DNA of 64,000 nt, from positions 1 through 64,000 of the forward strand of contig NZ_JAAALB010000033.1 of assembly GCF_009905545.1 (NCBI RefSeq), read 5' to 3'. The position numbers and the translations under genes are program-made. Position 1 is the first letter of the stretch; every line of letters begins with the position of its first letter. The notes below the pieces were generated by a model. The model made no database searches, had not been told where the DNA came from, and worked only from the letters and a program-made list of their open reading frames with translations. Shown here piece by piece: positions 1 to 9,681 of the stretch. The stretch comes from Cellulophaga sp. BC115SP (GTDB lineage: Bacteria > Bacteroidota > Bacteroidia > Cytophagales > Spirosomataceae).

Positions 1-102
1 CAAATCAAACTATTTTACTATTTTGATTACTTTAACTTGGCTAAAACTCAGGGCAACCTATTTTAGGCAAGGACAACTTTATTCACAACTCATCATTCAA
101 AA

Positions 103-1026
103 CTAATACTTATTGCACCAATCAAATTTTTCCTGAATAATTCGATCTTTTTCTTGATGGATAAATTCTAAGAAAGCTTTTGCTACTGGTGAAAAATTCT
201 TGCCTTTCATCCAAATTAAGTGCCATATACTTTGAATAGGAAATCCTTTGACAGGGATAATTTGAACGTCGCCCATCGATAATTCATTTTTGAGACCAAT
301 CAGCGGCATTACCGAATACCCCAAACCTGCCAAAACAGCCTGCTTTACAGCCTCATTGGAAGTCAGTTCCATTTTTTTATGAATAGGAAGCATATTGGCT
401 TGCACAAATTTCTCCATCACATGTCTTGTTCCAGAACCTTGCTCGCGATAAATAAGCGGTAATGTCTCCAACACAGAAGTATCGTAGAGTTTTTTCGGGA
501 AAGTTTGAAGTGAATTACCTACCAAAAATAGTTTATTGGGCATCAGTTCCACCTTCTCAATTTGGAGATGGTCGGGTAATACTGATACTAGCGAAAAGTC
601 TACATCGTTTTGTTCGAGACTTTCTACAACTTTAACTTTATTAGTTACATCTAATTTCAATTCTATTCCATCATGTTGACTCATGAAGTCATTCAGGAAA
701 TAAGGAATCACATATTTACCTGTCGATACTACTGAAATTTTGAGTTGACCCACCAATTGCCCTTTAAAAGCGGCCGTCTTATGATTGATGGCGTATACTT
801 CAGATAAGATTCGTTCGGCGGCAATAGCAATTTCTTTTCCAAAATCTGTAATGAATAACTTACGTCCAACGACCTCGGTAAGAGGGATGGCGAATTGGTC
901 TTGCAAGTTTTTTAACTGTATAGAAACGGCAGGTTGACTCAAGTGCAATTCCTCAGCGGCTTTCGTAACACTTTTGGTTTTACTAATCATCAGGAATACC
1001 TGCAATTGATGTAATGTATAGTTCAT
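103..1026 (-). CDS. LysR-family transcriptional regulator
   Basis: A 307-residue LysR-type DNA-binding regulator. Residues 1-60 form the winged helix-turn-helix, with the typical pattern of an N-terminal LHQLQVFL stretch, a TKAAEELHLSQPAVS recognition helix and the following QLKNLQ segment. The rest is the periplasmic-binding-like effector domain, and the length is normal for the family. It is transcribed away from the xylan locus, leaving a 518-bp shared upstream region. That position would allow it to influence the first susC gene, but nothing shows this directly, because the locus has its own HTCS regulator. The effector is unknown. The family call is firm; the target is open. Confidence 0.9.
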   Translation of the reverse strand: MNYTLHQLQVFLMISKTKSVTKAAEELHLSQPAVSIQLKNLQDQFAIPLTEVVGRKLFITDFGKEIAIAAERILSEVYAINHKTAAFKGQLVGQLKISVVSTGKYVIPYFLNDFMSQHDGIELKLDVTNKVKVVESLEQNDVDFSLVSVLPDHLQIEKVELMPNKLFLVGNSLQTFPKKLYDTSVLETLPLIYREQGSGTRHVMEKFVQANMLPIHKKMELTSNEAVKQAVLAGLGYSVMPLIGLKNELSMGDVQIIPVKGFPIQSIWHLIWMKGKNFSPVAKAFLEFIHQEKDRIIQEKFDWCNKY

Positions 1027-1544
1027 AGAGATAGCTATAATGATTCAAAAAAATCCTAGATGAGTAAGGACATAAAATCAAATTTAGTAAAAGTAATAGT
1101 CAATCTAAAATCCTACCCATAATCTCCCATTGTTAAATATTGAACATAATTTTTGGGGAAGATAATCACAGAAGAATTACCCACCTATCCATGATCCAAT
1201 CAGTATATCAGCTGTCGATTTTCAAGCTGTAGATGTCACATTTTAGAGATTGTTTTAATCAATAAATAGGAATACAACAGGTGTAGAGATGTTGACAGTT
1301 TCTACATGAAAAACTATTTAGGTCTAAAATCACCCAACCCTAAACTTTGAATTCGAACCACTAATCGAATCTTCAATATTTCATAAATCTTCTCGATAAA
1401 GTGTCATAATGACACTTTTCTGGTTGTAGTAAACATAATGAATACATATTTGAAGATTTGTGCTAATGTATTCTACCTACATGACCTTATTTTGCATCGT
1501 AATTTTATATTAATTATTAAATGAATCATATTTTATTCTAATGT
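1027..1544. promoter_or_regulatory. Divergent intergenic region upstream of the xylan operon
   Basis: This 518-bp non-coding stretch separates the LysR gene from the first susC. A possible Bacteroidota -7 element, TTATTTTG (7 of 8 matches to TAnnTTTG), lies at 1487-1494, which would give a leader of about 45 nt. The nearest upstream TTTG (1457-1460) is 26 bp away, rather far for a -33 element, so the promoter call is weak. A perfect 21-bp palindrome sits at 1398-1418. No ORF of interest is present. Direct repeats for the HTCS regulator could not be picked out by eye. Confidence 0.45.
1398..1418. repeat. Perfect palindrome of the AAAGTGTCAT family
   Basis: AAAGTGTCAT and ATGACACTTT flank a single central A, giving 10-bp perfect arms. 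The same core recurs around the plasmid origin and beside the GH43 gene at 58.5 kb. Here it is not 3' of any gene. It lies about 130 bp upstream of the susC start, so it could be an operator rather than a terminator. Confidence 0.7.
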
Positions 1545-4500
1545 ATGAAACACTTTAACCTACCTATTTCAACTATTCGAAATAAACTTCACTTAGTAGC
1601 TTGGTTTGTCTCGCTTATGATTGGGGTTATGAGCTTCACCTCAAAAGCTCAAACAGTAAGAGGAACTGTAAAGTCTTCATCGGGCGAACCGATACCCGGA
1701 GCGACCATTGCAGTGAAGGGAACAACCAAAGGAACCAATGCCAATAAGGATGGTGCTTTTAGTATCAATTGTTCTCCTAAAGAGATATTACTGATTAGTT
1801 CAATCGGCTTTAAACCACAAGAGATTTTAGTCGGCAAAAAAACAACAATTGATGTCGTTTTGGAAGAGTTTCAAACTGCCCTAGACGAAGTCGTTGTTGT
1901 TGGCTATGGTAAGCAAAAGAAAGAAGGCGTAGTAGCTTCGGTAACCCAAACCACAGGAAAAGTTCTTGAGCGTGCTGGTGGTGTATCGAGTATTGGTGCT
2001 GCCCTCACAGGTAACGTGCCAGGTTTGATTACCAATGCCAGTACGGGTTTGCCAGGAGCTGAAGATCCACAAATTATTATTCGTGGACGTAGCACATGGA
2101 ACAACTCAGACCCTTTGATTTTGGTAGATGGTGTGGAGCGTCCCATGAATAGCGTCGACATCAGTTCTGTAGAAACCGTAACAGTATTGAAAGATGCTTC
2201 TGCTACAGCCGTATTTGGATCGAGAGGTGCCAATGGTGTAATCTTGATTACGACAAAAAGAGGTAAAACAGGGAAGGCATCTATCCGTGCCACGGTGAAT
2301 ACAATTTTGAAGTCACCTTCAAAACTACCAGGGAAGTATGACTCATTTGATGCCTTACGTATAAGAAACGACGTTATCGAATATGAGCTTGCTACGAAGC
2401 CAGATGGTTGGAGAGATTATTTGCCATTTGATATTCTGAACAAGTACCGCAATCCAGCGAACTTAGCAGAAGCTGAGCGTTATCCGAATGTCAACTGGGA
2501 AGAAACATTGTTTAAATCTCACGCTTGGTCAAACAACGCCAACTTGAACATTAGTGGTGGTACAAATACCGTTAAGTATTTTACCAGTGCCGACTTTTTG
2601 CATGAAGCCGATTTGTTTAAAACTTACCCTAACAATCGTGGATATGAGCAAGGTTTCGGTTTTGATCGCTTGAATGTAAGAAGTAATTTGGACTTTCAGT
2701 TAACGCCAACTACTTTATTCAAAACCAATTTATCGGGCTCGTATGGTGTACGCAAAAGCCCTTGGGGTTTTACAGGTTCTGAATATGGCGCTTGGATTGA
2801 CGCCTACAACGCAGCACCAGATTTGTTTTTGCCAGTGTACTCAGATGGCTCTTGGGGATATTATGCGCCCAACGAAGCTAGAGCTGAAAACTCAGCAAGA
2901 AGTTTAGCCATTGGTGGGGTTTCTTATCAAACAACAGCCAGAATCACGACCGACTTTACGCTTGACCAAGAGTTGGATATGATTACTAAAGGCTTGAGAT
3001 TTACGGGTACTATCTCACTTGATAATACTTTTGTGGAAAGTGATAGAGGTATTAATGACCTTTACAATGACACACAACGTAAATGGATTAACCCAGAAAC
3101 AGGAGCCGTTACGTATCGCCAAGCCATTGACGGTATCACAGGATTTGATTTTCAAGAGGGTATCAAATGGAATCCAGCGGCAGGTACAATTGGTGCTAGT
3201 CAAAGAAGGTTGTTTTATCAGTTACAGCTCAATTATGCCAAAAATATTGCTGGAAAGCATTATGTAACAGGAATGGGCTTGATGAACCGCAACGTCTATG
3301 CTAATGGTAGTATGATTCCATCGTATCGTGAAGACTGGGTATTTAGAACAACTTATACTTACAACAACAAGTATACGGTAGAATATAACGGAGCTTACAA
3401 CGGTTCAGAGCAATTTGCAGCAGCTTATCGTTTTGCATTTTTCCAATCGGGTGGTTTAAACTGGATTGTTTCGAATGAAAACTTTATGAAGTCTTTAAAA
3501 TTTGTAGACCAATTTAAAGTAAGAGCCTCTTATGGACAAACTGGTTTTGATAACCTTGGGGTAAGATGGCCGTATTTGGAACAATGGAATTATAATGGAA
3601 AATCAAGATTAGGAATCAGTGGTGAGGCCGCCGAACAAAGCCCTTACACATGGTATAGTCAAACGGTAGTTGGTAACCCAAATGTACAATGGGAACAATC
3701 TGAGAAGTACAATGTTGGGGTTGATTTCGAATTTTTGAAAGGTTTTGTCAAAGGGAAAGCAGACTTTTTTACAGATAATAGAAGTAAAATTTTGTTAGCA
3801 AACCGTTCTGACGTTCCTACTTATTTTGGTGCAACTCCTCCTGTAGCAAACTTAGGAGCCGTAAAATCAAGTGGTTATGAACTAGAGTTACATCTCAATA
3901 AATCCTTGAGAAACTTTAGATTATGGACAGACCTTAACATGACACATACGCAAAATAAGATTATTGAAGCTGCCAATCCTGAATTATTACCTGACTATCA
4001 GAAGTCAGAAGGCATGCAAATCAACCAAGCTTATTCGTATGTAAGTCGTGGTACCTATAGCACATGGGATCAATTATATGGAAGTGCTATTCAGAATGCC
4101 AATGATAACCAAAAACTCCCAGGCAACTACTATTTAGTAGATTACAATGGTGATGGTTTGATTGATTCTCGTGACAATATTCCTTACGGCTATACAGGCT
4201 GGCCAGCCAATACTTACAATGCCACTTTTGGTATAGACTGGAAAGGATTCTCGGCTTTTGTACAATTCTACGCAGTAAACAACGTAACACGTCAGGTAGA
4301 ATTTAGAAGCTTGAGTTCACAAAGTCATACCGTGTACCAAGAGGGTGATTATTGGTCGCCTAGTAACCCAAATGCTAATCCAATGCCACGCTGGTTGACA
4401 ACACCACAAGGCTATTATAGAGGCACACAATATATGTATGATGGTTCGTATGTACGCTTAAAGAATGCTGAAATTGCCTACAACTTTACCCCAGAATTTA

Positions 4501-4673
4501 GTAGAAAGTTGGGTGTTTCAGGACTCAGAATTTATCTCAACGGTAACAACCTTATTGCTTGGAGCAAGATGCCAGATGACCGCGAATCGAACTTTGCAGG
4601 TACAGGCTGGGCTTCACAAGGAGCATATCCTACCGTTAAACGATTCAATTTAGGTCTAAATCTTACCTTTTAA
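1545..4673 (+). CDS. susC: SusC/RagA-family TonB-dependent xylan-oligosaccharide transporter (XusA-like)
   Basis: A 1042-residue outer-membrane TonB-dependent transporter of the SusC family. In order: signal peptide ending near FTSKAQ, a carboxypeptidase-regulatory-like domain (about residues 37-115), a TonB-box-like segment around DEVVVVGYG, a plug domain including IRGRSTWNNSDPLILVDG and VLKDASATAVFGSRGANGVILITTKRG, and a C-terminal beta-barrel ending in LNLTF. A DYNGDGLIDSRD loop looks like a calcium-binding site. A susD gene follows after 13 bp. The order susC-susD-susC-susD-DUF1735-GH10 matches the conserved xylan utilisation core (xusA-E plus xyn10C) of Bacteroidetes, so xylo-oligosaccharides are the inferred cargo. 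Confidence 0.95.
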   Translation: MKHFNLPISTIRNKLHLVAWFVSLMIGVMSFTSKAQTVRGTVKSSSGEPIPGATIAVKGTTKGTNANKDGAFSINCSPKEILLISSIGFKPQEILVGKKTTIDVVLEEFQTALDEVVVVGYGKQKKEGVVASVTQTTGKVLERAGGVSSIGAALTGNVPGLITNASTGLPGAEDPQIIIRGRSTWNNSDPLILVDGVERPMNSVDISSVETVTVLKDASATAVFGSRGANGVILITTKRGKTGKASIRATVNTILKSPSKLPGKYDSFDALRIRNDVIEYELATKPDGWRDYLPFDILNKYRNPANLAEAERYPNVNWEETLFKSHAWSNNANLNISGGTNTVKYFTSADFLHEADLFKTYPNNRGYEQGFGFDRLNVRSNLDFQLTPTTLFKTNLSGSYGVRKSPWGFTGSEYGAWIDAYNAAPDLFLPVYSDGSWGYYAPNEARAENSARSLAIGGVSYQTTARITTDFTLDQELDMITKGLRFTGTISLDNTFVESDRGINDLYNDTQRKWINPETGAVTYRQAIDGITGFDFQEGIKWNPAAGTIGASQRRLFYQLQLNYAKNIAGKHYVTGMGLMNRNVYANGSMIPSYREDWVFRTTYTYNNKYTVEYNGAYNGSEQFAAAYRFAFFQSGGLNWIVSNENFMKSLKFVDQFKVRASYGQTGFDNLGVRWPYLEQWNYNGKSRLGISGEAAEQSPYTWYSQTVVGNPNVQWEQSEKYNVGVDFEFLKGFVKGKADFFTDNRSKILLANRSDVPTYFGATPPVANLGAVKSSGYELELHLNKSLRNFRLWTDLNMTHTQNKIIEAANPELLPDYQKSEGMQINQAYSYVSRGTYSTWDQLYGSAIQNANDNQKLPGNYYLVDYNGDGLIDSRDNIPYGYTGWPANTYNATFGIDWKGFSAFVQFYAVNNVTRQVEFRSLSSQSHTVYQEGDYWSPSNPNANPMPRWLTTPQGYYRGTQYMYDGSYVRLKNAEIAYNFTPEFSRKLGVSGLRIYLNGNNLIAWSKMPDDRESNFAGTGWASQGAYPTVKRFNLGLNLTF

Positions 4674-4686
4674 TTAAAACAAAAGC

Positions 4687-6576
4687 ATGATTAAGAAAAT
4701 TAAACTCTTGTTTGTGGCGGTGGGTCTTTCCATGACTTTTGGAATTACCTCCTGCAAGGATTTCCTCGACCGTGACCCTCAGTCATTGGTTTCAGACAAA
4801 GATGCCTTTAAAAATTTTGTTAACTTTCAAGGCTTTACTGAAGAGTTATATCATTGTGTACCAGACTTTTCAAATGCCTATTGGACAAACTCATGGAACT
4901 GGGGAGAGGATGAAATTCAATCTACAGCTCAAACTTTTCACTTTTGTGTAAAAATCGACAACGGTGATTTTTGGGGATGGCAACGTAACTTTGACGGCTG
5001 GCAAGCAGGTTGGATGGATCGTAATAATAACCAAACCAACGACGACCGCTTTGCAAAATCACTTTGGGGCTTAGGTTGGTATGCGATTCGTAAAGCTAAT
5101 ATGGGCTTGGCTAATATCGATAAATTAACCGATGCAACTCAGGAAGAAAAAAACCTTATCAAAGGACAACTATTATTCTTTAGAGGCTGGTACCACTTTA
5201 TGTTTATGCAATACTTTGGTGGGCTACCTTACATTGATAAAGTACTTCCGGGTGACCAAAAACTTACCTTGCCTCGACTCAAATACAGTGAATGTGCCGA
5301 CAAAGCTGCCGCTGATTTTAGAGAAGCTGCAAATCTTTTGCCATCAAACTGGGATAATACCACAGCAGGAAAGAGAACCCTAGGTAAAAACCAACTCCGT
5401 ATCAATAAGATTATGGCGTTGGGATATTTAGGTAAAAACTACCTTTGGGCAGGGAGTCCATTGATGAACTCAGTGTCTGGTGGTAGCCGTACTTATAATG
5501 CCGAATACTGTAAAAAAGCAGCAGACGCTTTTGCTGAATTATTATCCTTATGTGAAAGTGGCGAAGCACCATATAGCCTAGTTCCTTTTGCTCAATACTA
5601 CACTAATTTTTATACAACGGGTCAAAACTGGAACATTCCAGGGGGTACTGAAGCCATTTTTAGAGGTCCTTATTATGGTGCCAACAACTCTAACTGGGGT
5701 ACAAGTAAGCAGTATTCGCCATTAATTATTAGCGAAGGTGATGTGAAGTTTTTACCAACATCTAACTACGTTAATTACTACGGTATGGCCAATGGTTTGC
5801 CAATCAAAGATGTTACTCAAGCGGATAGCGAATCAGGTTATAACCCTGAGTATCCTTGGAAAGGTCGTGACCCTCGTTTTTATAATGACATTGTGTTTGA
5901 TGGGGTAAAAATGGTGGCAGGAAGTATTCCAAATGCCAGCGAAGCTAACAACCGCTATGCTAACCTTCATACGGGTGGTTCGTATCGTGATATTGCGACT
6001 GGAAGTCGTACAGGGTATCTATTGTTTAAGTTTGTACCAAGAACGGCTAACAAGTATGATCAAGGATATAGCTACGATAAAAGTTTAAATATCCACCTAC
6101 CTTATATGCGTTTGGCAGATGTTTATTTGATGTATGCCGAGGCTGCTGCGCAAGGTTATGGTTCGCCAACTGGTAAATCAGCTAGTTACAGTAAAACTGC
6201 GGTAGATGCTATCAATGTCATTCGCGATAGAGCAAGTGTTGGACGAGTGGCAACCAAATTCTTAGGGTCATTAGATTTGTTTATGGAAGAGGTGCGTCGT
6301 GAGAGAGCCGTTGAATTATCCTTTGAAGGGCACAGATTCAATGACTTACGTCGTTGGTTGTTGCTAGCACAAAGTCCTTATACCTTGAAAAAATCACTAG
6401 AGTTTGACCGTGCTAGCACGCTCGACCCTAACAAAGACCCTAAAGAAAACAGAGTGTTGAACATTCGTGAGACCACCATTTTGGAACGTAAGTTTACCGA
6501 CAAGCATTATTGGTTACCACTCAAAAACAACGATGCTAACCTCTATTTAGAATTTGCTCAAAACCCTGGTTGGTAA
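4687..6576 (+). CDS. susD: SusD/RagB-family surface glycan-binding lipoprotein (XusB-like)
   Basis: A 629-residue SusD-family lipoprotein that caps the neighbouring SusC channel. The N terminus is a lipoprotein signal: hydrophobic segment, then ITSC with cysteine as the lipidation site, then KDFLDRDPQS, a standard SusD opening. The C-terminal region carries the family landmarks YMRLADVYLMYAEAAAQ and EVRRERAVELSFEGHRFNDLRRW. It is tightly coupled to the preceding susC gene. By analogy with the xylan core locus it should bind xylan chains at the surface. Many tryptophans (for example near NSWNWGEDE and GWQAGWMDRN) suit sugar stacking. Confidence 0.95.
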   Translation: MIKKIKLLFVAVGLSMTFGITSCKDFLDRDPQSLVSDKDAFKNFVNFQGFTEELYHCVPDFSNAYWTNSWNWGEDEIQSTAQTFHFCVKIDNGDFWGWQRNFDGWQAGWMDRNNNQTNDDRFAKSLWGLGWYAIRKANMGLANIDKLTDATQEEKNLIKGQLLFFRGWYHFMFMQYFGGLPYIDKVLPGDQKLTLPRLKYSECADKAAADFREAANLLPSNWDNTTAGKRTLGKNQLRINKIMALGYLGKNYLWAGSPLMNSVSGGSRTYNAEYCKKAADAFAELLSLCESGEAPYSLVPFAQYYTNFYTTGQNWNIPGGTEAIFRGPYYGANNSNWGTSKQYSPLIISEGDVKFLPTSNYVNYYGMANGLPIKDVTQADSESGYNPEYPWKGRDPRFYNDIVFDGVKMVAGSIPNASEANNRYANLHTGGSYRDIATGSRTGYLLFKFVPRTANKYDQGYSYDKSLNIHLPYMRLADVYLMYAEAAAQGYGSPTGKSASYSKTAVDAINVIRDRASVGRVATKFLGSLDLFMEEVRRERAVELSFEGHRFNDLRRWLLLAQSPYTLKKSLEFDRASTLDPNKDPKENRVLNIRETTILERKFTDKHYWLPLKNNDANLYLEFAQNPGW

Positions 6577-6624
6577 TCAGAGCTAATACTATAATCATAC
6601 CTTGAAAAGATTAATGTAAAGCAA

Positions 6625-9600
6625 ATGAAGTTCATAAAAATACTCCTCTTCTTGTGTACGCTCATGATGTTACAGGCTGTAACATCGAGGGCACAAGACA
6701 CCCCAACCATACAGATAAAGGCTACTGTATTTGGGGTAAACAACCAGCCTTTGAAAGGGGCGGTTGTAACAAGCGCTGCCGAAAATAGCAAAGCTGTTAC
6801 AACAGATGCTTTCGGCACTTTTGAATATGAAGTAGCTAAAAATGATGTGTTGTCTATTTCGGCTAAAGGATTTGAAACAAAGTATATTACCATTACAAAA
6901 GCGATTTCTCAAATTAGTCTTACACCAGAAAAAACGCGTGATTTGATTCATGCTGCTTTTCGTGAGGTAGAGAAACAAGACTTATTGGGGGGAGTTGCTT
7001 CGGTAAATGTAAAAGAGCTTTTAAATAAAAACTATTTTACCAATACCCTCGATGGTATGGAGGCTTTCGCTTCTGGATTCAACGGAAATAGCAACTGGGG
7101 TATGGGAAACTATCTGTTTATGATTGATGGTGTACCTCGCGAAACTGGTAATGTGGCTCCTACCGAGATAGAAGAAATTGTTTTCTTGAAAGGTGCCAAC
7201 GCAGTAGCACTTTATGGTAGCCGTGCTGCCAAAGGTGTTGTCAATGTTATTACGAAGCGTGGCGAGGTAGGAAAACGTCGCTTTGATTTAAGAGTAAACA
7301 GTGGTATCAATATTCCTAAAAGCTATCCGAAATATTTGGGTTCGGCAGAATACATGACCATGTATAATGAAGCTCGTAGAAATGATGGTTTGACAGATTT
7401 ATATTCAGAATTAGATATCTATAATTATGGTTCAGGACGAAATAAATACCGATTCCCGAATGTAGATTTTTATTCTTCTGATTATCTCAAAAATGTGTTT
7501 ACTCGCTATGATGCTACAGCCGAGATTTCGGGAGGAAACGAGCGTGTAAGATATTATACCAACTTGGGATATTCAACAACTGGTTCATTATTGAACTTTG
7601 GCGAAGCAAAAAACAATAACAATTCGGACCGTCTTAATTTTAGAGGAAATCTTGATATTCAGCTCAACGAATATATCTCGATGAATGCTGATGCTACAGC
7701 GATTTTTTATACAGGAAGAGGCGTCAATACTGATTACTGGGGCAATGCCGCTACGGTACGTCCCAACCGTTTTGCACCTTTAATTCCGATAGATTTAATC
7801 GAAAAAGAAGATGCAGCTTCACAAATTTGGATTCAAAATAGTAACAACCTAATCGATGGAAAATATTTACTAGGCGGTACTCAGCTTGACCAAACCAACC
7901 CTATCGCAACGATTTATGCAGGTGGAAATAATCAGTATTCAAACCGTCAATTTCAGTTTAATACTGGTCTGAAGGCCGATTTACGTAATGTATTAAAAGG
8001 GTTGTCGTTCCGTACAGGTTTTGCGGTAGACTATGCTACGGCTTATTCGTTGTCATACAATTACTCGTATGCTACGTACTCGCCTACATGGAACAACTAT
8101 AGCGGAACAGATTTGATTAGTAGTTTGACGGTCTACAACCAAGATGCCAAATCTGGAACACAAAATGTTAGTGGTAACTGGTATCGTCAAACGATTGCAT
8201 TTTCAGGTCAATTGAACTATGACAGAACCTTTGGCACTAACCACAACTTCTCTGCGATTTTGTTGGCAAATGGATTTCAACAATCTGAATCAGCGGTTTA
8301 TCACCGAACTAGTAATGCAAACCTCGGCCTATTAGCGAGCTATAATTACAATCATAAGTATTACGTAGATTTGAGTACGGCGTATATTCATTCTGCTAAG
8401 TTGCCACCAAGTAACCGTCAGGCATTCTCGCCTTCAGTTTCTCTAGGTTGGAGATTGAGCCGTGAGGAGTTCTTGAAAAACTCACATATCGTGAATGACC
8501 TAAAACTTACTGCTTCGGCAAGTATCCTAAATACCGATTTGGATATCAATGATTATTATCTCTACCAAGGATTTTATACAGGTGCAGGTTCATGGTATGG
8601 TTGGAAAGATGGAACAGGTATTCAGGCGACAGAATCTAGAAGAGGTGATAACCCTAATATGAAATTTCCAAGAAGAGAAGAAATTAATATTGGTTTAGAA
8701 GGTACCTTCTTTAATCGTTTATTGAATGTGAATGGTACTTTCTTTATGAATAAAATTACAGGAAACATCATTCAAGCCTCTGTATTGTTCCCTTCATATT
8801 TCACAACAGGCTGGCCAGTATCGTCATTTATTCCTTATGTGAATTACAATGAAGATAAGCGTGTAGGGTTTGATTTCTCAGCCAATTTGAACAAGAAAAT
8901 TGGAGAAGTAAACTGGAATTTGGGTATCAATGGTACTTACTACCAAACTACAGCGGTAAAAAGAGCTGAGCTTTACGAAAATGCCTATCAGAATAGACAA
9001 GGTAAGCCTTTGGATGGCATCTGGGGATTACAAAATTTAGGCTTTTTCCAAGATGACAATGACATCAAAAACTCACCATCACAAACATTTGGTCAAGTAA
9101 AACCTGGCGATATTAAGTACAAAGACCAAAATGGTGATGGCATTATCGATTCACGTGATGAGGTGTTTTTAGGAAAAGGAGGTTGGTTTGGTGCGCCGTT
9201 TACGATGGGCGTAACACTTTCGGCACAATGGAAAAAGTTAACTTTCCTAGCTTTGGGCGTGGGTCGTTTCGGAGGAAATGCTATGCGTAATAACTCTTAT
9301 TTCTGGGTATATGGTGAAAATAAATATTCGGAAGTGGTACGAAATCGCTGGACAGAAGCTACAAAGTTGACGGCTACTTATCCTCGCTTAACTACCCTCA
9401 GCAGTGACAACAATTTCCGTTCATCTGATTTTTGGATGTACAGCACTAGCCGTTTTGACTTGTCGAAAGTTCAAATTACTTATGACTTAACGGATTTACT
9501 AAAAATGAAATCTTTTGTGCGTGAATTGGGCGTGTATGTTAATGGATTTAATCTTTGGACTTTCTCAGAAAATAGAGAAACCCTTGAGTTGAATGTCGGT

Positions 9601-9651
9601 AGCTCACCACAAACACGATTCTTTAACCTAGGCGTAAAAGCGTTGTTTTAG
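6625..9651 (+). CDS. susC: Second SusC/RagA-family TonB-dependent transporter (XusC-like)
   Basis: A 1008-residue SusC-family transporter, clearly diverged from the first copy rather than a recent duplicate. It has a signal peptide ending at SRAQ, a carboxypeptidase-regulatory-like domain (about residues 28-110), a plug with YLFMIDGVPRE and VFLKGANAVALYGSRAAKGVVNVITKRG, and a long barrel. The sequence before the plug lacks the textbook VVVVGYG segment of the first copy, so its TonB box is less obvious. It sits 48 bp after susD and lies in the same transcription direction, so it probably shares the transcript. Paired SusCD systems are the hallmark of the large xylan locus. Confidence 0.94.
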   Translation: MKFIKILLFLCTLMMLQAVTSRAQDTPTIQIKATVFGVNNQPLKGAVVTSAAENSKAVTTDAFGTFEYEVAKNDVLSISAKGFETKYITITKAISQISLTPEKTRDLIHAAFREVEKQDLLGGVASVNVKELLNKNYFTNTLDGMEAFASGFNGNSNWGMGNYLFMIDGVPRETGNVAPTEIEEIVFLKGANAVALYGSRAAKGVVNVITKRGEVGKRRFDLRVNSGINIPKSYPKYLGSAEYMTMYNEARRNDGLTDLYSELDIYNYGSGRNKYRFPNVDFYSSDYLKNVFTRYDATAEISGGNERVRYYTNLGYSTTGSLLNFGEAKNNNNSDRLNFRGNLDIQLNEYISMNADATAIFYTGRGVNTDYWGNAATVRPNRFAPLIPIDLIEKEDAASQIWIQNSNNLIDGKYLLGGTQLDQTNPIATIYAGGNNQYSNRQFQFNTGLKADLRNVLKGLSFRTGFAVDYATAYSLSYNYSYATYSPTWNNYSGTDLISSLTVYNQDAKSGTQNVSGNWYRQTIAFSGQLNYDRTFGTNHNFSAILLANGFQQSESAVYHRTSNANLGLLASYNYNHKYYVDLSTAYIHSAKLPPSNRQAFSPSVSLGWRLSREEFLKNSHIVNDLKLTASASILNTDLDINDYYLYQGFYTGAGSWYGWKDGTGIQATESRRGDNPNMKFPRREEINIGLEGTFFNRLLNVNGTFFMNKITGNIIQASVLFPSYFTTGWPVSSFIPYVNYNEDKRVGFDFSANLNKKIGEVNWNLGINGTYYQTTAVKRAELYENAYQNRQGKPLDGIWGLQNLGFFQDDNDIKNSPSQTFGQVKPGDIKYKDQNGDGIIDSRDEVFLGKGGWFGAPFTMGVTLSAQWKKLTFLALGVGRFGGNAMRNNSYFWVYGENKYSEVVRNRWTEATKLTATYPRLTTLSSDNNFRSSDFWMYSTSRFDLSKVQITYDLTDLLKMKSFVRELGVYVNGFNLWTFSENRETLELNVGSSPQTRFFNLGVKALF

Positions 9652-9681
9652 GTTTTTTACTAATACTTAGAAACTTATACT

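Noticed and set aside
1457-1494. A full -33/-7 promoter for the first susC gene
   Set aside because: The -7 element has one mismatch and the TTTG partner is 26 bp away. Mentioned only as a weak candidate.
1904-2293. A 129-codon antisense frame inside the first susC gene, and similar shadows elsewhere
   Set aside because: They lie wholly within well-supported genes on the other strand and show no signal peptide, domain or ribosome binding site of their own.
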